DNA of 64,000 nucleotides from contig NZ_JAKNQH010000002.1 of the NCBI RefSeq assembly GCF_022662305.1, positions 310,001 through 374,000 on the forward strand, in the 5' to 3' direction. This DNA comes from Sphingomonas sp. BAUL-RG-20F-R05-02 (GTDB taxonomy: Bacteria > Pseudomonadota > Alphaproteobacteria > Sphingomonadales > Sphingomonadaceae). Shown here piece after piece: positions 1 to 9,461 of this stretch. A program made the translations under genes and the position numbers. Below the pieces are notes generated by a model. The model ran no database searches. It was not told the origin of the DNA and saw only the letters and a program-made list of their open reading frames with translations. The first letter of the stretch is position 1; the number at the start of each line of letters is the position of its first letter.

Positions 1-870
1 AGCCTGGGCGTGGTGCGCGTGAGCGTGCCGGAATCGATCGCCGCCGCCGTCACGGTGCCCGGCGCGAGCTTCCTGTCGCCGCTAGCCGATCCGGCGCTGA
101 TTCTGTCGGCGGTGGCGATCGCGTTCATCGCCAGTGCCGAGACGTTGCTGTCGGCGGCGGCGGTCGACCGTATGCATGACGGCGTGCGCACCGACTATAA
201 CAAGGAACTGCGCGCGCAGGGCATCGGCAACCTGCTGTGCGGTGCCGCCGGCGCACTGCCGATGACCGGCGTAATCGTGCGCAGTTCGGCGAACGTACAG
301 GCGGGCGCGACCTCGCGCTGGTCTGCGGTGCTGCACGGCGTGTGGATCCTCGGCTTCGTCGCGCTTCTGCCGTGGCTGCTGCGCGAAATCCCGATGGCGG
401 CGCTTGGCGGCGTGCTGGTGGTGACGGGCGCACGGCTCATCAGCCTCAAGCATGTCACGCATCTGTTCAGCCACTACGGCGTGCTGCCGGCGCTGATCTG
501 GGTGGCGACTTTCGTGCTGGTGGTGACGACGGATCTGCTTACCGGCGTGCTGGCCGGGATCGCGCTGTCGCTGGTCGAACTCGCCCCGCATGTCCGCCGC
601 CTCAACCTCAAGGTGGCGACCGCGCATAACGATGAGCGCAGCCACGTCAGTCTTGATGGCGCGGCGACCTTCCTCAGCGTGCCCAAGCTCAACAAGACGC
701 TGGACGCACTGCCCGAGGGCAAGCCGCTGACGCTGGAACTGCACAAGGTGCCGGCGATCGACCATAGCTGCGCCGAACTGCTGCGGGAGTGGCTCGGCCG
801 CCAGCGCAAGCGTGGTGTCGACGTGACGCTGCTCGGCTCGCCCAAGCATCTGGAACGGCTTGCGGCGTAA
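1..870 (+). CDS. SulP family inorganic anion transporter, C-terminal part (5' truncated by window edge)
   Basis: The reading frame is open from base 1, so the start lies outside the window. The visible 289 residues contain the last membrane helices of a SulP/SLC26 carrier, with hydrophobic stretches such as ILGFVALLPWLL and LIWVATFVLVVTTDLL. A cytoplasmic STAS domain follows over about the last 80 residues, where the segment VPAIDHSCAELL is typical of the STAS nucleotide-binding face. The family moves sulfate, bicarbonate or other anions across the inner membrane. The substrate cannot be told from this part. The gene ends 214 bases before the next start, with no carbonic-anhydrase gene directly downstream. 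Confidence 0.9.
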   Translation, partial: SLGVVRVSVPESIAAAVTVPGASFLSPLADPALILSAVAIAFIASAETLLSAAAVDRMHDGVRTDYNKELRAQGIGNLLCGAAGALPMTGVIVRSSANVQAGATSRWSAVLHGVWILGFVALLPWLLREIPMAALGGVLVVTGARLISLKHVTHLFSHYGVLPALIWVATFVLVVTTDLLTGVLAGIALSLVELAPHVRRLNLKVATAHNDERSHVSLDGAATFLSVPKLNKTLDALPEGKPLTLELHKVPAIDHSCAELLREWLGRQRKRGVDVTLLGSPKHLERLAA

Positions 871-1084
871 CGCCACCGGCCGCCCGCGCAACCGAACTGG
901 GGGCGGCGATCCACACCGGGTCGTCGCCCCCAGACACGTTTCGTCACGAAGCGGCAATGCACCGGCCACGCCGCCCTGCGACAAGGCGGTTCTTGCGGCG
1001 GATGCCTGCCCCGGTCATTCGAGAGGCGGCACGATCGCAGGTGCAGGCGGGGACGTTCACCGATACAGGGGGAAGGTCTTCCAA

Positions 1085-1897
1085 ATGAAATATGCAATCG
1101 CGCTCATCGCCGCTCTATGCGCGGCGACCCCGGCGCTCGCGCAGGAACAAGCGCCGCCAAAGCCGATCACCGTGTCCGGCAGCATCGCGCTGGTCAGCGA
1201 CTATCGCTTTCGCGGCGTCTCGCAGAGCGACAAGAACGCCGCCGTGCAGGGCGGACTAACCGCTAGCCACGAGAGCGGTTTCTACGCCGCTTTGTGGGGA
1301 TCGAACCTTGCCGGCTGGGGCACGTTCGGCGGCGCCAACATGGAACTCGACGTGATCGGCGGCTACAAGCGCAGCTTCGGCGGCACCACGGTCGACGTCG
1401 GGCTGACCTGGTACATGTACCCCGGCGGCGCTAGCAAGACCGACTTCGCCGAGCCTTACGTCAAGCTCAGCCACACCTTGGGTCCCGTGTCGGCGCTGGT
1501 CGGCGTGGCGTACGCGCCCGAACAACAGGCGCTCGGCAATTGGAGCAATACGCCCGAGAGCCGGATCGGCGACAAGGAAGACAATTTCTACGTGTGGGGC
1601 GACGCCAGCGCAGGCGTGCCCGGCACGGCACTGACCGTGAAGGGCCATGTCGGTTATTCGAGCGGCAACCCCGGCCTCGGGCCCAACGGCACCAGCGTTG
1701 CGCCGACCGGCGACTATGTCGATTACCTGGTCGGGGCGGATTACGTGATCGCGCCGGTCACGCTGGGCATCGCCTTCGTCGGCACCGACATCAGCCGTCG
1801 CGATTCGGCGTATCTGCTGCCCAACTTCGCCAGCACCAAGGATGGCCGCTCGATCGCGTCGGGCAAGGTGCTGTTCTCGGTCAGCGCCGGCTTCTGA
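1085..1897 (+). CDS. TorF family putative outer-membrane porin
   Basis: 270 residues. A Sec signal peptide (MKYAIALIAALCAATPALA, then QEQ) opens the protein, and the segment SGSIALVSDYRFRGVSQSDK that follows is the hallmark of the TorF/TIGR02001 beta-barrel family. The rest is alternating polar and aromatic barrel sequence ending in Phe (VSAGF), as expected for Bam-dependent outer-membrane insertion. The ATG at 1085 was chosen because it begins the signal peptide and has a purine-rich site (ggggga) about 10 bases upstream. The frame is also open upstream, but that part has no secretion signal. Substrate unknown; probably constitutive diffusion. Monocistronic, convergent with bphP. Confidence 0.85.
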   Translation: MKYAIALIAALCAATPALAQEQAPPKPITVSGSIALVSDYRFRGVSQSDKNAAVQGGLTASHESGFYAALWGSNLAGWGTFGGANMELDVIGGYKRSFGGTTVDVGLTWYMYPGGASKTDFAEPYVKLSHTLGPVSALVGVAYAPEQQALGNWSNTPESRIGDKEDNFYVWGDASAGVPGTALTVKGHVGYSSGNPGLGPNGTSVAPTGDYVDYLVGADYVIAPVTLGIAFVGTDISRRDSAYLLPNFASTKDGRSIASGKVLFSVSAGF

Positions 1898-1948
1898 CGC
1901 GCACCCTTCCCCGGCAAGGCGCCGGGGAAGGACGTGGCAAGGGCTGCG

Positions 1949-4525
1949 CTACGCATCCACGCCGAGGTGCTGCCCCAGCACCTCGTCCATCGCGCGCGCG
2001 ACGTTTTCCAGCGTATAGGGTTTTTGCACGACGGTACGGCCACGGTGGTCCATCGGCAGTTGCGCCTGCTCGCCATAGCCGGTCGCGAAGATGAACGGGA
2101 TGCCGAGATCCAGCAGCCGGTCGGCCACCGGGAAGCTGTTGCGATCCCCGAGGTTGATATCGAGCATCGCCACCTGCGGACGATGCGCCTCGATCGCGTC
2201 CAGCGCGCCTTCCACAGTGGCGGCAGTCGCGACCGTATTCGCCCCCAGCCGCGTCGCGATGTCTTCCGCGTCGAGCGCGATGATGAGGCTGTCCTCGACC
2301 AGCAGCACGTCGTGCCCAGCGAGCATTTTGTGCGGCGCCGCCTGCGGGTGACCCATCGATAGGCGCGGAAAGCGGATTGCGGGCCCGGCCACGCTCTTGG
2401 CCTCCGACACGTGCCGTGCCGGGATGCGGAACTGCGCGGAAACGCCGTCCGCGTCATAGTCGATCTGCGCCGCGCCGCCGAGATCATACGGCACCGAACG
2501 GTCAATGATGGTCGTGCCGAAACCGCGGCGTGTCGGCGCCTGCACCGGCGGCCCACCGCTCTCCTGCCAGTGAATGACGAGATCCTGCTCGGCATTGCGC
2601 CGCCAACTGATCCGCACGCGACCCTCGGGCACCGACAGGCTGCCGTATTTGGTCGAATTGGTGACCAGCTCATGCAGCACCAGTGCCATCGTCGAATAGG
2701 CCTGCGGGTTGAGCAGCACCGGCACGCCATCGGACTCCACGCGGTCGCGTTCATCGACGAACGCCGCCGCCTCGGCGTCGATCAGCGCCTGCATCGGTGC
2801 CGGCCCCCAATGATCGTCGGTGATCTGGTTGTGCGCGCGCGCAAGCGCATGGATACGCCCATCGATGAGCTTGACGAACTCCTTGACCGGCTCCTCGGAC
2901 GGCTGCGACTGCCGGATCAGCCCGCGGATCACGCCGAGGATGTTGCGAACGCGGTGGTTGAGCTCGGCAATGAGCAGTTCCTGCCGTGCATTCGCCTGCT
3001 GGCGCTCGGCCGATGCCTCGTCCGCGAGCCGCAGCACCACCTCGATCAGCGTCGCGCGAAGCGTCTCGGCGACGCGCAGTTCGGATGCGGTGAACGGACG
3101 CGAACGGCCCTCGACCAGTTCCTTCCATTCCTGGAAGCTTTCACGCGGGCTCAGCCGCGGGCCGTTCGGGCCATATTCGACCGGCTTGTGCGGATCGCCA
3201 CCCCAGCGGACAGAGCGAACCAGTTCGGAGCGGAACAGCACCACGTAATCACGTGGGCTTCGCGAAATCGGTATCGCCAGCATCCCGGCCGCATCCGACG
3301 CGAAGCTCTCGGCACCGGGCACCAGCGCGGCAATATGGTCGGTCGCGAACACCTTGCCTGCCGCCGTGCCGTTCAGCGCGCGGATGATCTTGCGGAAATC
3401 CTCCAGCGGCGGCGTGGTGCCCGAAAATGCGTGATTGCCAGCGATCCACACACCGACGCCATCCGCCTGGATCGCATGGGTGAGGATGTCGCCGAGCCAG
3501 TCCGGGTCTTTCAGCAACGTCTCGTCGGAAGCGACCGCGCCGAGCAACTGGTCCGAGATATCGCGTGCACGGCGTTCGAAATCCACCGTCGCCTGCCGCT
3601 CGCGGCTTTCCAGCCGCATGGAGAACATCTGCGCGAACAGCTCGCTGACCGAACGGCGCTCGAACGACGGGCAACGCGGCGCGTAGTGATGGCAGGCGAA
3701 TAGCCCCCACAATCGCCCCTCGACAATGATCGAGATCGACATCGACGCCTCGACGCCCATGTTCTTGAGATATTCGATGTGGATCGGCGACACCGATCGC
3801 AGCACCGACAGCGAGAGATCGAGCGGACGCCCCGCCTCGTCGCGCTGCGGCACGATCGCGACGGGCTCGGCGTTCACATCGGTGATGATGCGCAGCAGAT
3901 TGCGCTTGTAGAGTTCGCGTGCCTGCTGGGGGATATCGCTGGCGGGATAGTGCAGGCCCAAGAACTTGCCGATCCCGGCCCGCACCGCCTCCGCCACCAC
4001 CTCGCCCGAACCGTCGGCGGCGAAGCGGTACACCATGACTCGGTCGAAACCCACCAGCGCGCGGATCTGGCGCGCACCCTCGCGGTAGAACGCCGCCATG
4101 TCGTCGCACTGGTCGAGCCGCGCGATCATCGAGCGGACCATGCCGGTGGCGTCGCCGTGTTCGCTGGAGGCGGGCTCGGCCTCGATCACGATCTGTCCAC
4201 CGGACAGGTGGATCGCCACGTCGAAGCATTTGCCGTCGTTGACGATCTCGCAATTGAACATCCGTTCGACCGAGTCGACACCCCGCAGCATCGCGGTCCG
4301 ATTGCGCAGCGCGTGAATGACCTTCGCATCGAGCACATCCGCAAGCGGCTTGCCGATCAGGTAATCCGGTGCGAAACCGATGAAATCGGCGGTGTTGGCG
4401 GACGCGCGCGCGACCATCCAGTCGGCGGTTAGTGCGAGCAGGAAGCCGATCGGCTGAATCGCGCCGAGGATATGGATCGGCTCCCGGTCGCAGTTGGTCA
4501 GATCGACCTTTTCGAAATCGTTCAA
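1949..4525 (-). CDS. bphP: Bacteriophytochrome: biliverdin-binding HWE histidine kinase with C-terminal receiver
   Basis: 858 residues. Order: N-terminal PAS with the biliverdin-attaching Cys at residue 12 (TNCDREPIH), GAF with the PASDIP motif, PHY with the PRESF motif in its tongue, a HWE-type kinase with phospho-acceptor His524 in ELNHRVRN, and a receiver domain whose predicted phosphorylated Asp is residue 789 (MLDINLGD). It is expected to sense red/far-red light in the cytoplasm and signal by phosphotransfer. The fused receiver makes it a hybrid kinase, as in several alphaproteobacterial phytochromes. The start codon overlaps the stop of the upstream heme oxygenase by 4 bases (ATGA), so chromophore synthesis and photoreceptor are translationally coupled. 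Confidence 0.95.
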   Translation of the reverse strand: MNDFEKVDLTNCDREPIHILGAIQPIGFLLALTADWMVARASANTADFIGFAPDYLIGKPLADVLDAKVIHALRNRTAMLRGVDSVERMFNCEIVNDGKCFDVAIHLSGGQIVIEAEPASSEHGDATGMVRSMIARLDQCDDMAAFYREGARQIRALVGFDRVMVYRFAADGSGEVVAEAVRAGIGKFLGLHYPASDIPQQARELYKRNLLRIITDVNAEPVAIVPQRDEAGRPLDLSLSVLRSVSPIHIEYLKNMGVEASMSISIIVEGRLWGLFACHHYAPRCPSFERRSVSELFAQMFSMRLESRERQATVDFERRARDISDQLLGAVASDETLLKDPDWLGDILTHAIQADGVGVWIAGNHAFSGTTPPLEDFRKIIRALNGTAAGKVFATDHIAALVPGAESFASDAAGMLAIPISRSPRDYVVLFRSELVRSVRWGGDPHKPVEYGPNGPRLSPRESFQEWKELVEGRSRPFTASELRVAETLRATLIEVVLRLADEASAERQQANARQELLIAELNHRVRNILGVIRGLIRQSQPSEEPVKEFVKLIDGRIHALARAHNQITDDHWGPAPMQALIDAEAAAFVDERDRVESDGVPVLLNPQAYSTMALVLHELVTNSTKYGSLSVPEGRVRISWRRNAEQDLVIHWQESGGPPVQAPTRRGFGTTIIDRSVPYDLGGAAQIDYDADGVSAQFRIPARHVSEAKSVAGPAIRFPRLSMGHPQAAPHKMLAGHDVLLVEDSLIIALDAEDIATRLGANTVATAATVEGALDAIEAHRPQVAMLDINLGDRNSFPVADRLLDLGIPFIFATGYGEQAQLPMDHRGRTVVQKPYTLENVARAMDEVLGQHLGVDA

Positions 4526-5103
4526 CGCAGGTCCGTCCTCAGATATCGACGCCCGCTGCTTTCAAACAGCAGGAACACGCGAGACGCCGATTCGATTGCC
4601 GACGCGATATCGCCGGCCGAAGTTAACGTATGTTCTAATATCCCTAGCAAGCTGCGCCAGCCGGCGGAATCACCTGGAGCAAGGAAGTCGCGCGGGAAGT
4701 GCGCCGGAACGCCCCGCGCCAGCAGCGCACCACCAAGCCGCGATCCCTCCAGCACGTAGACGCCGCCGAGCACTGCGGCAGCCCCGTCAAACGTCAGAGC
4801 CGACGTTTCGCGCGGCACCGCCAATCCGAGCGCGGCGAGGTCGGAGCGAAGCAATCCCGTCCTCCGCCGCGCCGCCCAGCCCGGCACCAGCGTCGCTGCG
4901 CCGGCGTGCTCCAACGCAGCCTCGACCGGCAGGTAAGCCCCGGCCTGTGCCTGCAGGAAACGACCATAGCCTTCGCGATCGGTCAGGTCGGCGTGCGAGA
5001 ATACGGCGTCGACCCGGTCGTGATGCGCTGCCGTGGCTGCACGCAGCGCGCCACGCGCCTTGGAAGGGAGAGTCATCGCCGCACCATAAGGCGCATGGCG
5101 CAT
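4522..5103 (-). CDS. bphO: Biliverdin-producing heme oxygenase (BphO type)
   Basis: 193 residues. The N-terminal motif LRAATAAHHDRVDAVF matches the heme oxygenase helix carrying the proximal heme-ligand His. The segment GGVYVLEGSRLGGALLA matches the distal glycine-rich helix. It opens heme to biliverdin, the chromophore of the bacteriophytochrome encoded immediately downstream, with which it overlaps by 4 bases. An internal ATG at 5076 gives a 184-residue form starting MTLPSKARGALR, which fits the family start better. Neither site has a clear ribosome-binding sequence. Upstream lies a divergent promoter region shared with the DUF1993 gene. Confidence 0.85.
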   Translation of the reverse strand: MRHAPYGAAMTLPSKARGALRAATAAHHDRVDAVFSHADLTDREGYGRFLQAQAGAYLPVEAALEHAGAATLVPGWAARRRTGLLRSDLAALGLAVPRETSALTFDGAAAVLGGVYVLEGSRLGGALLARGVPAHFPRDFLAPGDSAGWRSLLGILEHTLTSAGDIASAIESASRVFLLFESSGRRYLRTDLR

Positions 5104-5222
5104 CAGGCAAGCGCCGGTGCTGCCCAGGCGAGACGCGCCTTGCGAGCGGCGCCGGGCAACCCCACGTGGCGATCAGGCCGCGGGCCGATCCCGGAACCGT
5201 GGCAGACGATGGGAACCGAAGC

Positions 5223-5726
5223 ATGCCAAGCCTCTATGCCGTTACCGTGCCGATGTTCGTGCGTGGCCTGAAGAACCTCGACCATCTGCTCGCCAAGGCG
5301 ATCGACTGCGGCGTGGATGAGGCTTCACTGGTGGAGGCGCGGCTGATCGCGGATATGCTGCCGCTCACCCGTCAGGTGCAGATCGCCTGCGACACTGCGA
5401 AGTTCGCGGCGATCCGCGTGGGTCAGTCCGCGCCGCTGGCGATGCCGGACGAGGAAAAGACGCTGTCGGAACTGCGTGCACGCATTACCAAGACGATAGG
5501 CTATCTGGAGGCCGTCGACCCCGCCGGATTCGAAGGTCGTGAGGACGCCGAGGTGATCCTCAAGCTGCCCGGCACCGAACTGACCTTCACTGGTGCAAGT
5601 TACGTCACCGATTTCGCGCTGCCGAACTTCTTCTTCCACCTTACCGTCGCATACAGCCTGTTGCGCATGAAGGGCGTCGGCATCGGCAAGATGGATTACC
5701 TCGCCGGCGGCAGCCACCCTGCCTGA
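5223..5726 (+). CDS. DUF1993 family protein
   Basis: 167 residues, the usual length of DUF1993 proteins, which belong to the DinB-like four-helix-bundle superfamily. The start MPSLYAVTVPMFVRGLKNLDHLL is characteristic of the family. No signal peptide or membrane segment is visible. Function unknown. It is divergent from bphO-bphP and convergent with the TRIC-like gene. The longer upstream open frame was rejected because it runs through bphO and shows no coding character. Confidence 0.8.
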   Translation: MPSLYAVTVPMFVRGLKNLDHLLAKAIDCGVDEASLVEARLIADMLPLTRQVQIACDTAKFAAIRVGQSAPLAMPDEEKTLSELRARITKTIGYLEAVDPAGFEGREDAEVILKLPGTELTFTGASYVTDFALPNFFFHLTVAYSLLRMKGVGIGKMDYLAGGSHPA

Positions 5727-5747
5727 CGCGTTGGCGCGCGGTGCCGG

Positions 5748-6407
5748 TCACCGCGCGCGACCGTAAGCCGGCAGTGCGATTCGCCAGTGGATCGCCGCTG
5801 CACGGAGCGCGAAGCCGGCGATCGCCGCACTCGGCGCGGCAAAGTTGGGCGGCACCCCGAGCGCGACCAACGCAACGTGCGACCCCGCCGCCAGCGCGGC
5901 TGCCGTGACGTACAATTCCGGTCGCATCAGGATTGACGGCTCACCCGCGAGCACATCGCGGATGATGCCTCCGACGCACGCCGTGATGACGCCCATCAAC
6001 GCGGCCGGGATCGGCGGTACTCCGAAGTCGAGCGCCTTGGCCGCACCGAACACGCCGTAAGCGGCCAATCCGATCGCATCGAGCCAGGCGAGCGCCGCGC
6101 CTTGCCACCATCGCACCGGCGTCCACCACACCAACAGCGCCACGCCGAGACATACGCCCGCAACCAGCGGATCGCGGACCCAGAACACCGGCACGCCGAT
6201 CAGCAGATCGCGCACCGATCCGCCGCCAACGCCGGTGATGAGCGCGAAGAATGTCGCGGTGACGAGCGTCTGTCCGCGCCCGGTCGCGGCAAGCGCGCCG
6301 GTGATCGCGAATACCGCGATGCCGAACAGATCCAGCCACGGAAGGATCGGGCCAACCTGCCAGTGAAGAGCGAGCGCGGTGTGCATCGGCGCGGTGTAGC
6401 GCGGCAT
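5748..6407 (-). CDS. Trimeric intracellular cation (TRIC/UPF0126) channel family membrane protein
   Basis: 219 residues with about seven hydrophobic helices. It contains the duplicated UPF0126 signature, a glycine-rich kinked helix followed by Arg-Asp: GVGGGSVRDLLIG in the first repeat and CVGGIIRDVLAGE in the second. Family structures form trimeric potassium-permeable channels in the inner membrane, but the physiological role in bacteria is not settled. A second ATG 21 bases downstream (6386) is an alternative start. Stands alone. Confidence 0.85.
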   Translation of the reverse strand: MPRYTAPMHTALALHWQVGPILPWLDLFGIAVFAITGALAATGRGQTLVTATFFALITGVGGGSVRDLLIGVPVFWVRDPLVAGVCLGVALLVWWTPVRWWQGAALAWLDAIGLAAYGVFGAAKALDFGVPPIPAALMGVITACVGGIIRDVLAGEPSILMRPELYVTAAALAAGSHVALVALGVPPNFAAPSAAIAGFALRAAAIHWRIALPAYGRAR

Positions 6408-6542
6408 GGTGCGAAAATGAACGGCGGTGGTGGGACGCTGCGAACCGTGGCTGCGGGATGTGTTCGCCGGCGGCTCTGGACAGACCTGTTCTCTGGATCA
6501 GGCGAACATCTCAGGAGCGCAGCTGCCGATCGTCATGTCACA

Positions 6543-6582
6543 AACGAAAAGGCCGGAGCACAGGATACCCTGCACTCCGGCC
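6543..6582 (-). terminator. Intrinsic terminator of the mdh-sucD-sucA-odhB-lpd operon
   Basis: On the minus strand a GC-rich stem (ggccggag paired with ctccggcc, extended inward with two mismatches) is followed by ttttcgttt. It sits about 60 bases beyond the lpd stop codon, the expected place for the end of the TCA-cycle operon transcript. Confidence 0.8.
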
Positions 6583-6642
6583 AATCCGACTTCGTTCGGA
6601 ACGCCCATCCCGGGCGGGCCTTCCGTGCCGTTCGAGCGCCGC

Positions 6643-8037
<1,395 letters not shown>

Positions 8038-8149
8038 TTCAATCTCCGCTCCCGGGCTTTCGCCGGGGCCCAGTTGTCAGGCAATATCTGGTGATCGCCC
8101 GGTCAAATTACATCCGCCACGCCGCGTCACCGCGACGTAGCGAAAAGGA

Positions 8150-9376
8150 TCACAGGTCGATCAGGATGCGCGTCGGATCTTCGATCGCGTTCTTCAGCGC
8201 GACGAGGAAGGTCACCGCCTCGCGGCCGTCGATCAGGCGGTGATCGTAGCTGAGCGCAAGGTACATCATCGGGCGCACCACGACCTGCCCGTTCACCACC
8301 ACCGGCCGCTCGTCGATGCGGTGCAGGCCGAGCACGGCGGCCTGCGGCGGGTTGATGATCGGGGTCGACATCAGCGAGCCGAACACGCCGCCGTTCGAGA
8401 TGGTGAAGGTGCCGCCCTTCATCTCGTCCATCTTGAGCGTGCCGTCCTTGGCGCGCTTGCCGAAATCGCCGATCGTCTTCTCGATCGTCGCGACCGACAT
8501 TTGATCGGCATCGCGAATCACCGGCACGACCAAGCCGCCCGGCGACGACACCGCCACCGAGATATCGGCGTAATCGTGATAGACGATCTCATCGCCCTCG
8601 ATGGAGGCGTTGACGCTGGGGATATCCTTCAGCGCCATCGTCGCGGCCTTCACGAAGAAGCCCATGAAGCCGAGCCGGACGCCGTGCTTCTTCTCGAACA
8701 GGTCCTTGTACTTGGCGCGCGCCTCGATCACCGCCGTCATGTCGACGTCGTTGAAGGTGGTGAGCATCGCCGCGGTGTTCTGCGCATCCTTGAGGCGCTT
8801 GGCGATGGTCTGGCGCAGGCGCGTCATGCGGACGCGCTCTTCCTTGCGGCCCGTGGATGCGGCGACCGATGCCGCCACGGGTGCAGGCGCAGCGGCGGCG
8901 GCCGGCGGGGGCTTGGCGGCGAACACGTCATCCTTGGTAAGGCGGCCGTCCTTGCCGGTGCCCTGCACGGTCGACGGATCCACGCCGGTCTCCAGAACCG
9001 CGCGGCGCACCGAGGGCGACAGCGCGGCGGGCGCGTTGTTGGACGGGTTGGGGCTGGACTGCGCGGGCGCCTGTTGCCCGGCGGTTGCGGCAGGGGCCGA
9101 TTGCGGCGCGGCGGCCGGCGCAGCAGCGGCGGCGCCGTCACCCGCCTCGATCGTCGCGATCATCGCGCCGACCTCGACCGTATCGCCGACCTTGACTGCC
9201 CACTCGCCCATTACGCCCGCAACCGGCGATGGCACTTCGACCGACACCTTGTCGGTCTCCAGGCTGGCGATCGGCTCGTCGGCCTTGACCGCCTCGCCCG
9301 GCTTCTTGAGCCACTCGCCAAGCGTTGCTTCAGTGATCGATTCGCCCAGAACGGGGACTTTGACTTCGGTTGCCAT
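8150..9376 (-). CDS. odhB: Dihydrolipoyllysine-residue succinyltransferase (E2 of 2-oxoglutarate dehydrogenase)
   Basis: 408 residues. A single lipoyl domain (residues 1-80, lipoylated Lys in ETDKVSVEV) is joined by an Ala/Pro-rich linker to an E3-binding domain ([13 protein letters not shown]... [11 protein letters not shown]). A second Ala/Pro linker leads to the catalytic acyltransferase domain, with active-site His and Asp in [14 protein letters not shown]. It transfers the succinyl group from E1 to CoA. A strong site (gaggaag) precedes the ATG. Between sucA and lpd in the operon. Confidence 0.97.
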   Translation of the reverse strand: MATEVKVPVLGESITEATLGEWLKKPGEAVKADEPIASLETDKVSVEVPSPVAGVMGEWAVKVGDTVEVGAMIATIEAGDGAAAAAPAAAPQSAPAATAGQQAPAQSSPNPSNNAPAALSPSVRRAVLETGVDPSTVQGTGKDGRLTKDDVFAAKPPPAAAAAPAPVAASVAASTGRKEERVRMTRLRQTIAKRLKDAQNTAAMLTTFNDVDMTAVIEARAKYKDLFEKKHGVRLGFMGFFVKAATMALKDIPSVNASIEGDEIVYHDYADISVAVSSPGGLVVPVIRDADQMSVATIEKTIGDFGKRAKDGTLKMDEMKGGTFTISNGGVFGSLMSTPIINPPQAAVLGLHRIDERPVVVNGQVVVRPMMYLALSYDHRLIDGREAVTFLVALKNAIEDPTRILIDL

Positions 9377-9461
9377 ACTATCTTCCTCGTTCCCGGCGCC
9401 GCCGGGGGTCCATCTGCATCAATCGTACGCCACGCGCCGAACGGCGGCGCGGCGGTTCCGG

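Noticed and set aside
82-984. 300-codon minus-strand ORF opposite the SulP gene
   Set aside because: Shadow of the SulP coding frame in high-GC DNA; His/Arg-rich composition typical of antisense frames.
2411-3703. 430-codon plus-strand ORF opposite bphP
   Set aside because: Antisense shadow with His/Arg/Asp-rich composition; the bphP frame on the minus strand has full domain support.
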